Origin: CALNBC01 sp040768925
Lineage (GTDB): Bacteria > Bacillota > Clostridia > Christensenellales > CALWSW01
Direction: 5' to 3'
Assembly (NCBI GenBank): GCA_040768925.1
Contig: JAXGLZ010000002.1
Span: forward strand, 434,001-498,000
Length of the DNA stretch: 64,000 bases
The position numbers and the translations under genes were made by a program. The notes under the pieces were generated by a model. That model had not been told where the DNA came from. It saw only the letters and a list, made by a program, of their open reading frames with translations, and made no database searches. Below, one piece after another: positions 24,744 through 32,068 of this stretch. How positions within the stretch are numbered: the stretch's first letter is position 1; each line of letters opens with the position of its first letter.

Positions 24744-25601
24744 ATGAAAAAGTTTGCAGTGACGACGCTCGTCGGCGTGGTGGGCGGCATTGCGTGCGTT
24801 GCTCTGGCAATTGTCGAGGGCGGGAATCTGGGCCTTTTCGTCAACATTCCCTCGCTCCTCATCATTGTCGGCGGAACGGCGTTTGCCCTCATTATGTCTT
24901 TTTCCGGCAAGGACCTGAAAAACCTCGGCGCGGTGATGAAGCAGGCTTTCACCCAGGACAATTACGACGTCCTGGCGGACATCGAAACCATTGCGGATCT
25001 GAGCGATACCGCAAGAAGAGAAGGTCTTCTTGCGATCGATGAATATATCGAAAACTGTGAAGATCCCTTTTTAAAAAAGGGTTTGACCCTGCTGGTCGAC
25101 GGCGCCAGCAGAGAGGACCTGGAAGCGACCATGATGAGCGATATTTACCACGCGCAGAGAAGGCACCGCACCGGGGCTTCGATGGTGAATATGATCGCGA
25201 CCCTGGCGCCCTCCCTCGGGCTGGTCGGCACCTATGTCGGCCTGATCCCGATGCTGGTCAATATGCGCGATCCCGACAAGCTGGGGCCCTTGATGGCGAT
25301 CGAGCTGGTTTCTTCGTTTTACGGCGGTTTTCTGGCCTATGTCATTTTTGCCCCCATGGCAAAAAAACTGAAGAACAAAACCGCCCAGGAAAAAACCCGG
25401 CATGAAATGCTGCTGGAAGGGATCCTGGCCATTCAGGACGGCAAGAACACGCGCCGGATCAGGGAGGAGCTGCTGGCCTATCTGGCGTATAAAGAGGCGG
25501 CAAAGGTCCCGAGGTCCAAACAGAACAAGATGGAGGAAGAGTATTCCGGCGGAAAGATCGTCGAGTATCAGAAGAGCCGGGCGAATCGAAGGAGGGCTTA
25601 A
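24744..25601 (+). CDS. motA: Flagellar stator protein MotA
   Basis: An inner-membrane ion-channel subunit of the flagellar stator, 285 aa. Two N-terminal helices (MKKFAVTTLVGVVGGIACVA and LFVNIPSLLIIVGGTAFALI), a large cytoplasmic loop, then helices including PSLGLVGTYVGLIPML with the conserved proline and ELVSSFYGGFLAYVIFAPMA. GGGTGGAT ribosome site. It is followed three bases later by motB. These are the only motility genes in the window and the first plus-strand genes. Confidence 0.95.
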   Translation: MKKFAVTTLVGVVGGIACVALAIVEGGNLGLFVNIPSLLIIVGGTAFALIMSFSGKDLKNLGAVMKQAFTQDNYDVLADIETIADLSDTARREGLLAIDEYIENCEDPFLKKGLTLLVDGASREDLEATMMSDIYHAQRRHRTGASMVNMIATLAPSLGLVGTYVGLIPMLVNMRDPDKLGPLMAIELVSSFYGGFLAYVIFAPMAKKLKNKTAQEKTRHEMLLEGILAIQDGKNTRRIREELLAYLAYKEAAKVPRSKQNKMEEEYSGGKIVEYQKSRANRRRA

Positions 25602-25604
25602 CCC

Positions 25605-26348
25605 ATGCTGAGGCGCGATTACGAAGATGAAGAAGAGGAAGAGGGCGAAGGCTGGCTGGCCAGCTACAGCGATCTGATCACGGACCTTCTCGCCGTGTTC
25701 GTGATCCTCTTTTCCCTGGCGCTGCTCACCCAGGGCACGCCCGGAACCTCGGCTTCTGAAAATCTGAGCACGCTTGACGGCGGCACCGGGGCCATCGAAT
25801 ACGACGCCGGGGACACCTACAGCACCGTTACCGATGATCCCGGCGTCCTCAGCGCCGAAATTGACGATTCGAAAACCGATCAGCTGATCAAAGAACTGAA
25901 GGCCCAAATTGCCGACGCCGGCATGGAGGGGAAAATCAGCGTAACCAAGCAGGGGATCAACAAAATCAATCTGCGGATCGTCGATTCCATCCTTTTTGAT
26001 ACGGGGAAAGCGACGATCAAAAACGAAGTAAAGCCGGTTCTGGAAAACATTGCCCTGATTCTCAAGGAATACGAAGAACTGATCAACTACGCCCATATCG
26101 AGGGCCACACGGACAACCGCCCCATCAAAAGCTCCCAATACCCCAGCAACTGGGAACTTTCGACCGGCCGCGCGGGCAGCGTCGTTCGCTTCGTGATCGA
26201 TTCCTCGGGGATGGAGCCTTCAAAATTCTCGGCCGCGGGATACGGGGAATTCCGTCCGATTGCGGACAATTCCACCGAAGCCGGAAAAGCGATGAACAGG
26301 CGCGTGGAATTTTTGATTGAATTGATCAAGGATGATCCGGGGCAATAA
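25605..26348 (+). CDS. motB: Flagellar stator protein MotB
   Basis: A 247-aa protein. A very acidic N-terminus (MLRRDYEDEEEEEGEG) is followed by a single membrane helix, SDLITDLLAVFVILFSLALL, whose second Asp (in SDLITD) is the likely ion-binding residue. A periplasmic OmpA-like peptidoglycan-binding domain follows (ILFDTGKATI, IEGHTDNRPI, NWELSTGRAGSVVRF, GYGEFRPIADN, NRRVEFLI). AGGAGGG ribosome site. Co-transcribed with motA and followed by a strong terminator. Confidence 0.95.
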   Translation: MLRRDYEDEEEEEGEGWLASYSDLITDLLAVFVILFSLALLTQGTPGTSASENLSTLDGGTGAIEYDAGDTYSTVTDDPGVLSAEIDDSKTDQLIKELKAQIADAGMEGKISVTKQGINKINLRIVDSILFDTGKATIKNEVKPVLENIALILKEYEELINYAHIEGHTDNRPIKSSQYPSNWELSTGRAGSVVRFVIDSSGMEPSKFSAAGYGEFRPIADNSTEAGKAMNRRVEFLIELIKDDPGQ

Positions 26349-26370
26349 CCGGCCGTTCCCGCCGGATCCA

Positions 26371-26406
26371 AACCGGGAGCCGCTCGTGAGCGGCTCCCGG
26401 TTTTTT
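26371..26406 (+). terminator. Strong Rho-independent terminator after motB
   Basis: ACCGGGAGCCGCTC, 4-nt loop, GAGCGGCTCCCGGT then TTTTTT. It separates motAB from convergent sigE. Positions 26407-26533 hold nothing recognisable. Confidence 0.9.
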
Positions 26407-26533
26407 GCGTTAAGTCTGGATGAAGCAAAGCAGGATCCGCCGGTATCCGCGGCGTGCTCTCCCGGCGCAGAACCGCCCCAAAACCCGGTTTGCCTTCGCC
26501 GCGAATCCCGCGCGACGCCCGTGCCGGCCGCGC

Positions 26534-27241
26534 TCACATCATCCGGCCGATATCCCGCCGAAGCCGGAGGATGATCCTCTTTTCCAGCCTGGAAATATAG
26601 CTTTGGGAGATGCCCATCATGTCCGCCACCTGCTTTTGGGTCCGTTCGCATTCGCCCATCAGTCCGAACCGCAGCACCATGATCTGCCGCTCCCGCTCGG
26701 AAAGCCTCGTCAGCGCGGAGGCGAGCAGCTCCCGGTCCACCTCCCCCTCGATCCCCTGAAAAACGTCCGCCCCGTCCGTGCCCAGAATGTCCGAAAGCAG
26801 CAGCTCGTTGCCGTCCCAGTCGGTGTTCAGCGGCTCATCCAAAGAGACTTCCGCCTTCAGCCGGGACGTGCGGCGAAGGTGCATCAGGATCTCGTTCTCG
26901 ATGCACCTTGAGGCATAGGTGGCGAGCTTGATCCGCTTTTGCGGATCAAAGGTGTTGACCGCCTTGATCAGCCCGATGGCGCCGATGGAAACCAGATCCT
27001 CGGTGGGCACCCCGGTGTTCTCAAACTTCCGCGCGATGTAGACGACCAGCCTCAGATTGCGCTCCACCAGGGCGGTGCGCACCTCCGGATCGCCGCGGAT
27101 CAGCCGCTCCATGGCGTCGGCTTCCTCCTCCGGCGTCATCGGCGGGGGCAGGGTTTCGCTTCCTCCGATATAATAAACACCCCTGCTTCGCGGGAACAGC
27201 TTTTGCAGGAACCGATAAAAAAACGCCATCAGCTTTTTCAT
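26534..27241 (-). CDS. sigE: Pro-sigma-E, mother-cell sporulation sigma factor
   Basis: A 235-aa sigma-70 factor with an N-terminal membrane-associated pro-sequence (about residues 1-27, ending before YYIGGSETLPPP) that SpoIIGA removes. Region 2 blocks RNLRLVVYIARKFENTG and GLIKAVNTFDP, region 4 blocks TQKQVADMMGISQSYISRLEKR. The ISQSYISRLEKR ending is the SigE type. It lies 13 bp after spoIIGA. In most endospore formers sigG follows directly; here the next feature is the motB terminator. Confidence 0.95.
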   Translation of the reverse strand: MKKLMAFFYRFLQKLFPRSRGVYYIGGSETLPPPMTPEEEADAMERLIRGDPEVRTALVERNLRLVVYIARKFENTGVPTEDLVSIGAIGLIKAVNTFDPQKRIKLATYASRCIENEILMHLRRTSRLKAEVSLDEPLNTDWDGNELLLSDILGTDGADVFQGIEGEVDRELLASALTRLSERERQIMVLRFGLMGECERTQKQVADMMGISQSYISRLEKRIILRLRRDIGRMM

Positions 27242-27254
27242 GATCGCACCTTCA

Positions 27255-28016
27255 CTATACCGTAAATATTTCCGGGTTGACCAGGGCTTCGCATTCGGCC
27301 AGCATCGCGGGCGAAAGGGCGATGCAGCAGCTTTTATACGGCTCCTCGCCGCCGGCGGCGCGCACCCCGGCCACGGCTGCGGGCATTTCGCCCGGGCCGT
27401 TTACGGTGGTGTACTGCACGGCAAGGCCGGGCTCCTGGGGAAAAAGCCGCCTGGCCCTTTCGTCCACCACGATGACGGGCAGGCCGGTGATCGCTTCCTT
27501 TAACGTGCATCCCGTGTCCACCCTGGCGCGCAGGGTCATCGAATGCTCCTTGGACCGAAGCTCGACCTTTAGGTCCCTTTCCGGCAGCCTGATCTTTGCC
27601 AGCAGATTTTTGATCGGCCTGGGCAAAAAGGTGGACAGGCAAAAGGCCGCCAGCAAGGCCCGGACCGAGGTGTCCGCATACAGCACGCCTTCGGAAAACG
27701 CGCCCGCCACCATATAGGCCAGCCCGCCCATGACGCAGGTGGAAAGCAGCACGCAAAGACCGCATCTCAGGGCGCTTTTTGGGGTTTTCGGCAAAAACGC
27801 CGCGGTCATCAGGGCCAGGAGCAGCGCCTTCACGGGCAAAGACAAGAAGAAGCTGTTCCTCATCGCCAGCGCGGCGACGGCCGCCGAGCCCGCGCAGGCC
27901 AGGGCCGTCATCCACGGGTTCAGCGCCCTTTTTGCGAACGGGGCCGCAACGCGCAGGATGAGCAGCCCCATCAGTCCGTTGTCCAGCAGAAAAAGCTCGA
28001 TATAGACTTCGCGCAT
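27255..28016 (-). CDS. spoIIGA: Sigma-E processing peptidase SpoIIGA
   Basis: A 253-aa aspartic-protease-like membrane protein that cleaves pro-sigma-E when signalled by SpoIIR. Five N-terminal membrane helices (about 1-125) precede the cytoplasmic domain with the catalytic aspartate in RARVDTGCTLKEAITGLPV. GAGAGG ribosome site. A promoter with two 0A-like boxes lies upstream. Confidence 0.93.
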   Translation of the reverse strand: MREVYIELFLLDNGLMGLLILRVAAPFAKRALNPWMTALACAGSAAVAALAMRNSFFLSLPVKALLLALMTAAFLPKTPKSALRCGLCVLLSTCVMGGLAYMVAGAFSEGVLYADTSVRALLAAFCLSTFLPRPIKNLLAKIRLPERDLKVELRSKEHSMTLRARVDTGCTLKEAITGLPVIVVDERARRLFPQEPGLAVQYTTVNGPGEMPAAVAGVRAAGGEEPYKSCCIALSPAMLAECEALVNPEIFTV

Positions 28017-28049
28017 GTCCGTCCTCTCCCCATTTCACTGCAACAGTGT

Positions 28050-28101
28050 ATCATATTCACCGCGCGCAAAATGTAGAATCGGCGGCGCGAATAATGTAGG
28101 A
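28050..28101 (-). promoter_or_regulatory. spoIIG promoter with two 0A-like boxes
   Basis: A -10-like TATGAT on the minus strand (28050-28055). TGTAGAA (plus strand, 28072-28078) and TGTAGGA (28095-28101) lie 23 bp apart. They differ from the 0A box TGTCGAA at one and two bases. The first covers the -35 region, as at the Spo0A-activated spoIIG promoter of B. subtilis. Confidence 0.4.
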
Positions 28102-28179
28102 TTCACGGCGGCCGGGGCGGCGGAAAACGCGGCGGGGCCGCCCGGGGCCGAAACGCCGGATTTCCCAGGGCCGAACCAC

Positions 28180-28216
28180 GCAAAAAGGGAGAAACCCTTT
28201 GGTTTCTCCCTTTTTG
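28180..28216. terminator. Bidirectional terminator between the busR-like gene and spoIIGA
   Basis: Perfect inverted repeat GCAAAAAGGGAGAAACC / GGTTTCTCCCTTTTTGC with a 3-nt loop. T-run on both strands; relevant to the minus-strand busR-like gene. Confidence 0.85.
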
Positions 28217-28300
28217 CTTCTATTCTTATCAAAACTCAACGAGCACGGTTCCCGTCTTTGCCCGGTCGGCCGGATCGCCCAGGCGCGGCCGCCTGTTCCG

Positions 28301-28939
28301 TCATTCGATGGGCTGCAGCTCCCTGACGAACCGGTTTGCCGCTTCGGCCGCAGAAGGCGTTCCGACAAAGATGACGACGTCCCCCCCGTAAAGCTCGGCA
28401 AAGGGCCCGGGGGAAAGAATGACGGTCTGGCCCCTTCTGATCGCCACGATGGTGGCCCCGGTGGACTGCCAGAATTTCAGCGAACCGATATTCTTGCCGA
28501 TCAGCGGGGAATCGCCGGGAACAACCACCTCGTAATTCGGGAAAGGTTCCGTTGCGGAAATAAAGGTCTGCTGGCTTTTCAGCAGGGCGGCTGCAACGGC
28601 GTTGACCTCCCTGTTCAGCTCATTGTATTGGGTTACGATTTCCCGAAGTTTTGCGCGAAGGGCTTTTGTGTCCGAATGCTCGCCAAAACTGCTGATGTAG
28701 CGTTTCGCGTTGTCAACAGAAAGCACAACGGCCCCGCTTTGGGGCTTGACGTCCACCACCTTCATATCCGAAAGCAGGCGCAAAGCGCGGCGGATGGTTT
28801 CCGGAGAGACGCCGTATTCCGACGCCATCATGGACCTGCCGTAGATCTTGCTGCCCTCCTTCAGTTCCCCGCCCGCGATTCTGCTGGCCAGATCCAGCGC
28901 AATCTGAAGGTATTGCGCGGTAACAACCGTCTGTTTCAT
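28301..28939 (-). CDS. GntR-type regulator with C-terminal RCK/TrkA-C domain (BusR-like)
   Basis: A 212-aa protein with an N-terminal GntR winged helix (about 8-75: IYGRSMMASEYGVSPETIRRALRLL), a linker helix and a C-terminal TrkA-C/RCK_C domain (about 130-205: VVPGDSPLIGKNIG, TIVAIRRG, LSPGPFAELYGGDVVIFVG). This architecture is that of BusR, a c-di-AMP-responsive repressor of the osmolyte transporter BusA in lactic acid bacteria. No transporter adjoins it here. A perfect sigma-A promoter is flanked by a duplicated 15-bp motif, suggesting autorepression. Function by architecture only. Confidence 0.85.
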   Translation of the reverse strand: MKQTVVTAQYLQIALDLASRIAGGELKEGSKIYGRSMMASEYGVSPETIRRALRLLSDMKVVDVKPQSGAVVLSVDNAKRYISSFGEHSDTKALRAKLREIVTQYNELNREVNAVAAALLKSQQTFISATEPFPNYEVVVPGDSPLIGKNIGSLKFWQSTGATIVAIRRGQTVILSPGPFAELYGGDVVIFVGTPSAAEAANRFVRELQPIE

Positions 28940-28952
28940 AATACAATCACCC

Positions 28953-29012
28953 TGGCAAATAGTATGTTGCCTTGATTATATGCTGCCAACTTATTTTTGT
29001 CAAATAATATGT
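28953..29012 (-). promoter_or_regulatory. Consensus sigma-A promoter flanked by two direct-repeat operators
   Basis: On the minus strand TTGACA (28998-29003), 17-bp spacer, TATAAT (28975-28980). ACATATTATTTGACA (28998-29012) includes the -35 and ACATACTATTTGCCA (28953-28967) lies downstream of the -10; they match at 13 of 15 bases and are 45 bp apart. Confidence 0.75.
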
Positions 29013-29085
29013 CAATTATGCGCCGCGGGAGACTTTCGTTCTGTCTAAGGCCGGTCCCGGCCGTCGTCTGTGTTTTTTCCCGGGA

Positions 29086-29859
29086 TCAAACGTTTTTCTG
29101 ATCCGGTTTGCAGCAGTCGCAGAGCCTGTTCAGCGTTTCCGCCATTTTGACCTTCGACGCCATGTGGCTGTTGTAATACGCGCCCAGCAGCTCGACGCAT
29201 TCCCTGCGCACATCCAAAGGAAGCAGGACTTTCCCCATGTCGCCCAGCTCGATCCTGCCCATTCGCCGCATCGCCTCAAGGGTGAGGGGCAACACGGCCG
29301 AGCCGCCGAGCTTTTCCGCGCAGCTTCCGCAAACCGCGCCGCAATCCGCATTGAAGCGCCCCGTGCCGAAGGTGGAGGCGCCGCAGTTTGCGCAAAGCGT
29401 TGCGGCCGGTCCGTAACCCGCAAGATGCAGGACTTTGATCAAAAAGCAGATCAGCGTGTCCACCGGCGGCGCGGTCCCATAGGACAGGAATGCCAGGGTG
29501 TGGTAGATCAGGGCAAAAAGCTCCCTGGCAGGCTGGCCTTTCTGCATGACCTCCTCGCAGGAGCGAAGGGCGGCGGAGGCCGCGTCCAGCCGGTCGTAAT
29601 CCGTCCGAAGGTCGTAAAAACACTCCAGAAGTTCACACTGGCTGAGGGTCTGCATCCCGTTGATCTCCCTCAGAAGGTACTCGCCATAGCAAAAAAGCTG
29701 AGTTCCGGCCAAAAGCTCGCTCTTTTGGCGGCGGCAGCCCCGGGCGGTCACGGTCAGCTTGCCTTGTTCCGCCGTGAGCAGGGTCAGCACCCTGTCGCTT
29801 TCGCGGTAATCCGACGCCCGGGCGACGATTCCCATAACCTTTGCCGTCTGCATGACCAT
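29086..29859 (-). CDS. recO: DNA repair protein RecO
   Basis: A 257-aa recombination mediator that loads RecA with RecR. The N-terminal OB-fold (VMGIVARASDYRESDRVLTLLT, here residues 8-29) and a zinc-binding module with CANCG and CGSC pairs are visible. It lies downstream of era-yqzL as usual but appears to have its own extended -10 promoter and a terminator before it. Confidence 0.93.
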   Translation of the reverse strand: MVMQTAKVMGIVARASDYRESDRVLTLLTAEQGKLTVTARGCRRQKSELLAGTQLFCYGEYLLREINGMQTLSQCELLECFYDLRTDYDRLDAASAALRSCEEVMQKGQPARELFALIYHTLAFLSYGTAPPVDTLICFLIKVLHLAGYGPAATLCANCGASTFGTGRFNADCGAVCGSCAEKLGGSAVLPLTLEAMRRMGRIELGDMGKVLLPLDVRRECVELLGAYYNSHMASKVKMAETLNRLCDCCKPDQKNV

Positions 29860-29876
29860 TGCCTCCTCTTTGCCTG

Positions 29877-29885
29877 ATTATACCA
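29877..29885 (-). promoter_or_regulatory. Extended -10 promoter before recO
   Basis: On the minus strand TGGTATAAT, a perfect -10 with TGn extension, about 20 bp before the recO start. No clear -35. Confidence 0.5.
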
Positions 29886-29969
29886 TACTTACGGATAAAA
29901 GGAGAGAATCCACCTTTGGCGGCAAGACCAAAAAACGGCGTTAAAAAGGCCCTTTGAGCGTTCGGGCGC

Positions 29970-29997
29970 AAAAAGAATCCGGAGCATTCTCCGGATT
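29970..29997 (-). terminator. Terminator between yqzL and recO
   Basis: On the minus strand AATCCGGAG / CTCCGGATT followed by CTTTTT. It ends the yqfC-to-yqzL transcript before recO. Confidence 0.75.
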
Positions 29998-30100
29998 TCG
30001 GGACCGATCTGGACCGTTCGGCACAAGGCTGAACGCTTCGGGTCTTTTGCAGCGCACCTCACCGAGCGCGCCGTTTGCCGGGCGGCTGCGGACGCTTCCG

Positions 30101-30229
30101 TCAGTCCCCCTTGTTTCTGCCGCGTTTCCCCTCTTTTTTCGGGGTTTCGCCCGCTTTTACCCCTTTGTATCTCAGATAAGAGCGCACGCTCCCGGTGCGG
30201 CAGAATCTCTGCCATTCGTTGACGTCCAT
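30101..30229 (-). CDS. yqzL: YqzL-family small protein
   Basis: A 42-aa frame beginning MDVNEWQRFCRTGSVRSYL and ending in a basic tail. The W..F..TGSV..YL.YK pattern is that of the YqzL family found between era and recO in Firmicutes. The GGGGGTGAG ribosome site and gene position agree. Function unknown. Confidence 0.85.
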   Translation of the reverse strand: MDVNEWQRFCRTGSVRSYLRYKGVKAGETPKKEGKRGRNKGD

Positions 30230-30289
30230 CGCCTCACCCCCGGAACTAGCTTCCCCACAAAAGCGGGAAAGCCCAGCAGGGAAGCGCTG

Positions 30290-31192
30290 TCATTTCTCGT
30301 CCTTATAACCGAACATTTTCAGCGTCGCGGCGCTGTTGCGCCAATCCTCGTTCACCTTGACCCAAAGCTGAAGATTGACCCTGGCGCCCAGCATCCATTC
30401 GATCTCCCTCCTGGCGCGCTGGCCGATTTCCTTTAGCATCGCGCCCCGCTTGCCGATGATGATCCCCTTGTGACTTTCGCGTTCGCAGTAGATGGTGGCC
30501 CAGATGTCCGTAAGGCCGTTTTCCCGGGTCTCCATTTTGTCGATATCCATCCCGAGACCGTGGGGGACTTCTTCCTTGAGGAGCAGAAGCGCCTGTTCGC
30601 GGATCATCTCCGCGCAGACCACGCGCTCGGGCTGGTCTGTGACCATATCGTCCGGAAAATACTTGGGGCCCGGCACAAGGAAGGCGCGAAGCCTGCCCTC
30701 AAGCTCAGAAAGGCCCTCGCCCTTTTCCGCGCTGATGGGGATCACCGCGTTCAGCCAGCTTTCGGCTTTCAGCTTTTCAAGGGCGGCGGAAACCTTTTCT
30801 CTCCCCGCGATATCGATCTTGTTCACCGCGGCGACGACCGGGGCTTTGGCTTTTTTTAATTGGGCCAGGATGCCGTCGTCCCGTTCCCGGACGCCCGCGG
30901 TCGCGTCCGCCATGAAGAGGATGCAGTCCACCTCGTTCAGCGCGTCATAGGCGACCTTGAGCATGTATTGCCCCAGCTTGTTCTTCGGGGTTTGGATGCC
31001 CGGGGTATCGATAAAAACGATCTGGAAATCCGGCCGGGTCATCACCCCCATGATCCGGTTCCTGGTGGTTTGGGGCCTGTTCGAAACGATGGCGACCTTC
31101 TGGCCCACAAAGGTGTTCATCAAGGTGGATTTGCCCACGTTCGGGCTGCCCACGATGGAGATGAAGCCGGATTTAAAGCTATTGACTGTCAA
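30290..31192 (-). CDS. era: GTPase Era
   Basis: A 300-aa GTPase that binds 16S rRNA and aids 30S assembly. G1 GSPNVGKST, G3 DTPG, G4 NKID and the C-terminal KH domain (GIIIGKRGAMLKEIG) are present. I place the start at a TTG (31190-31192) with GGAGG five bases upstream; another TTG at 31207 lies upstream of this ribosome site. It overlaps the cdd stop by about 14 bp. Part of the ybeY-cdd-era-yqzL run. Confidence 0.95.
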   Translation of the reverse strand: MTVNSFKSGFISIVGSPNVGKSTLMNTFVGQKVAIVSNRPQTTRNRIMGVMTRPDFQIVFIDTPGIQTPKNKLGQYMLKVAYDALNEVDCILFMADATAGVRERDDGILAQLKKAKAPVVAAVNKIDIAGREKVSAALEKLKAESWLNAVIPISAEKGEGLSELEGRLRAFLVPGPKYFPDDMVTDQPERVVCAEMIREQALLLLKEEVPHGLGMDIDKMETRENGLTDIWATIYCERESHKGIIIGKRGAMLKEIGQRARREIEWMLGARVNLQLWVKVNEDWRNSAATLKMFGYKDEK

Positions 31193-31604
31193 CGCTGCCT
31201 CCGTCAAGATCGGACCGGGTGAAAGCGTTCGGCAGCAGCTCGCCCAGGGTAAAGACCTTGTATTCGCCGAATTTGTTTACGCAGACGATCTCCATCTCCG
31301 GCCGGCAGAACTCCACGAGCACCTGCCGGCACACCCCGCAGGGCACGGGCAGCGTTTCGCCGGAGCTGGCGATGGCGATGGCGGTGAAACTTTTTTCGCA
31401 TTCGGAGATCGCCTTGAAAACCGCCGTCCTTTCCGCGCAGTTGGTGGGGCCGTAGGCCGCGTTTTCCACATTGCAGCCAAGGTAAAACGCGCCGCTCTCG
31501 CCCTTCAGGCAGGCGCCCACCTTGTATTTTGAATAGGGGGCGTACGCCCTGTCCTTGGCGTCGTTCGCCATCCTGAGCATGTTTTTGATCTCGATATCGT
31601 GCAT
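31179..31604 (-). CDS. cdd: Cytidine deaminase
   Basis: Deaminates cytidine and deoxycytidine in pyrimidine salvage. About 141 aa, homotetrameric type. Zinc ligands lie in NCAERTA and PCGVCRQVL. AAAGGAGA lies six bases before the ATG at 31604; another ATG at 31610 directly abuts it. dgkA, which often lies between ybeY and cdd in related genomes, is absent. Confidence 0.93.
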   Translation of the reverse strand: MHDIEIKNMLRMANDAKDRAYAPYSKYKVGACLKGESGAFYLGCNVENAAYGPTNCAERTAVFKAISECEKSFTAIAIASSGETLPVPCGVCRQVLVEFCRPEMEIVCVNKFGEYKVFTLGELLPNAFTRSDLDGGSVDSQ

Positions 31605-31606
31605 TT

Positions 31607-32068
31607 TCATTCTCCTTTAACGGCCAGGCCCGCGCGCTCCATGATTTCCCTTTGCAGACCGCGCATCTCTTTTTCGTCTTCGGGGGTCATATGGTCGTAA
31701 CCCAAAAGGTGCAAAACGCCGTGAACGGTCAAAAAAGCAAGCTCCCGGCCCAGCGGATGGCCGAATTCGCCGGCCTGGCGGGCGGCGGTCTCAAGGGAGA
31801 TCGCGATATCGCCCAAATACTCCCCTTTCCGGCTGGAAAAGAGCGGCTCGCCCTCCCGCGCGGCGAAGGACAAAACATCCGTTGGCCGGTCGATTCCCCG
31901 GTAACGCCTGTTCAGCGAGCGGATGCGCTCGTCGTCGACGATCGCGGCGCAGACCACGGCCCGCCCCGCCCCGAACAGGTCGAGGGCGATCCGTGCGGCG
32001 CGCTCCATGGCCTTGGCCTGGTCCTGTTCAAACGGGAGCGCCGTCTGCCGGTTGATGATCTCGATCAT
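31607..32068 (-). CDS. ybeY: Endoribonuclease YbeY (rRNA maturation)
   Basis: A 153-aa zinc metalloprotein needed for 16S rRNA 3' processing and ribosome quality control. The family signature HGVLHLLGYDH lies near residue 120, with DVLSFA in the middle. The start ATG (32066-32068) lies inside the 3' end of the pgpH gene, so translation is probably coupled; the upstream AAGAAGAAAAAA is a poor ribosome site. Confidence 0.95.
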   Translation of the reverse strand: MIEIINRQTALPFEQDQAKAMERAARIALDLFGAGRAVVCAAIVDDERIRSLNRRYRGIDRPTDVLSFAAREGEPLFSSRKGEYLGDIAISLETAARQAGEFGHPLGRELAFLTVHGVLHLLGYDHMTPEDEKEMRGLQREIMERAGLAVKGE

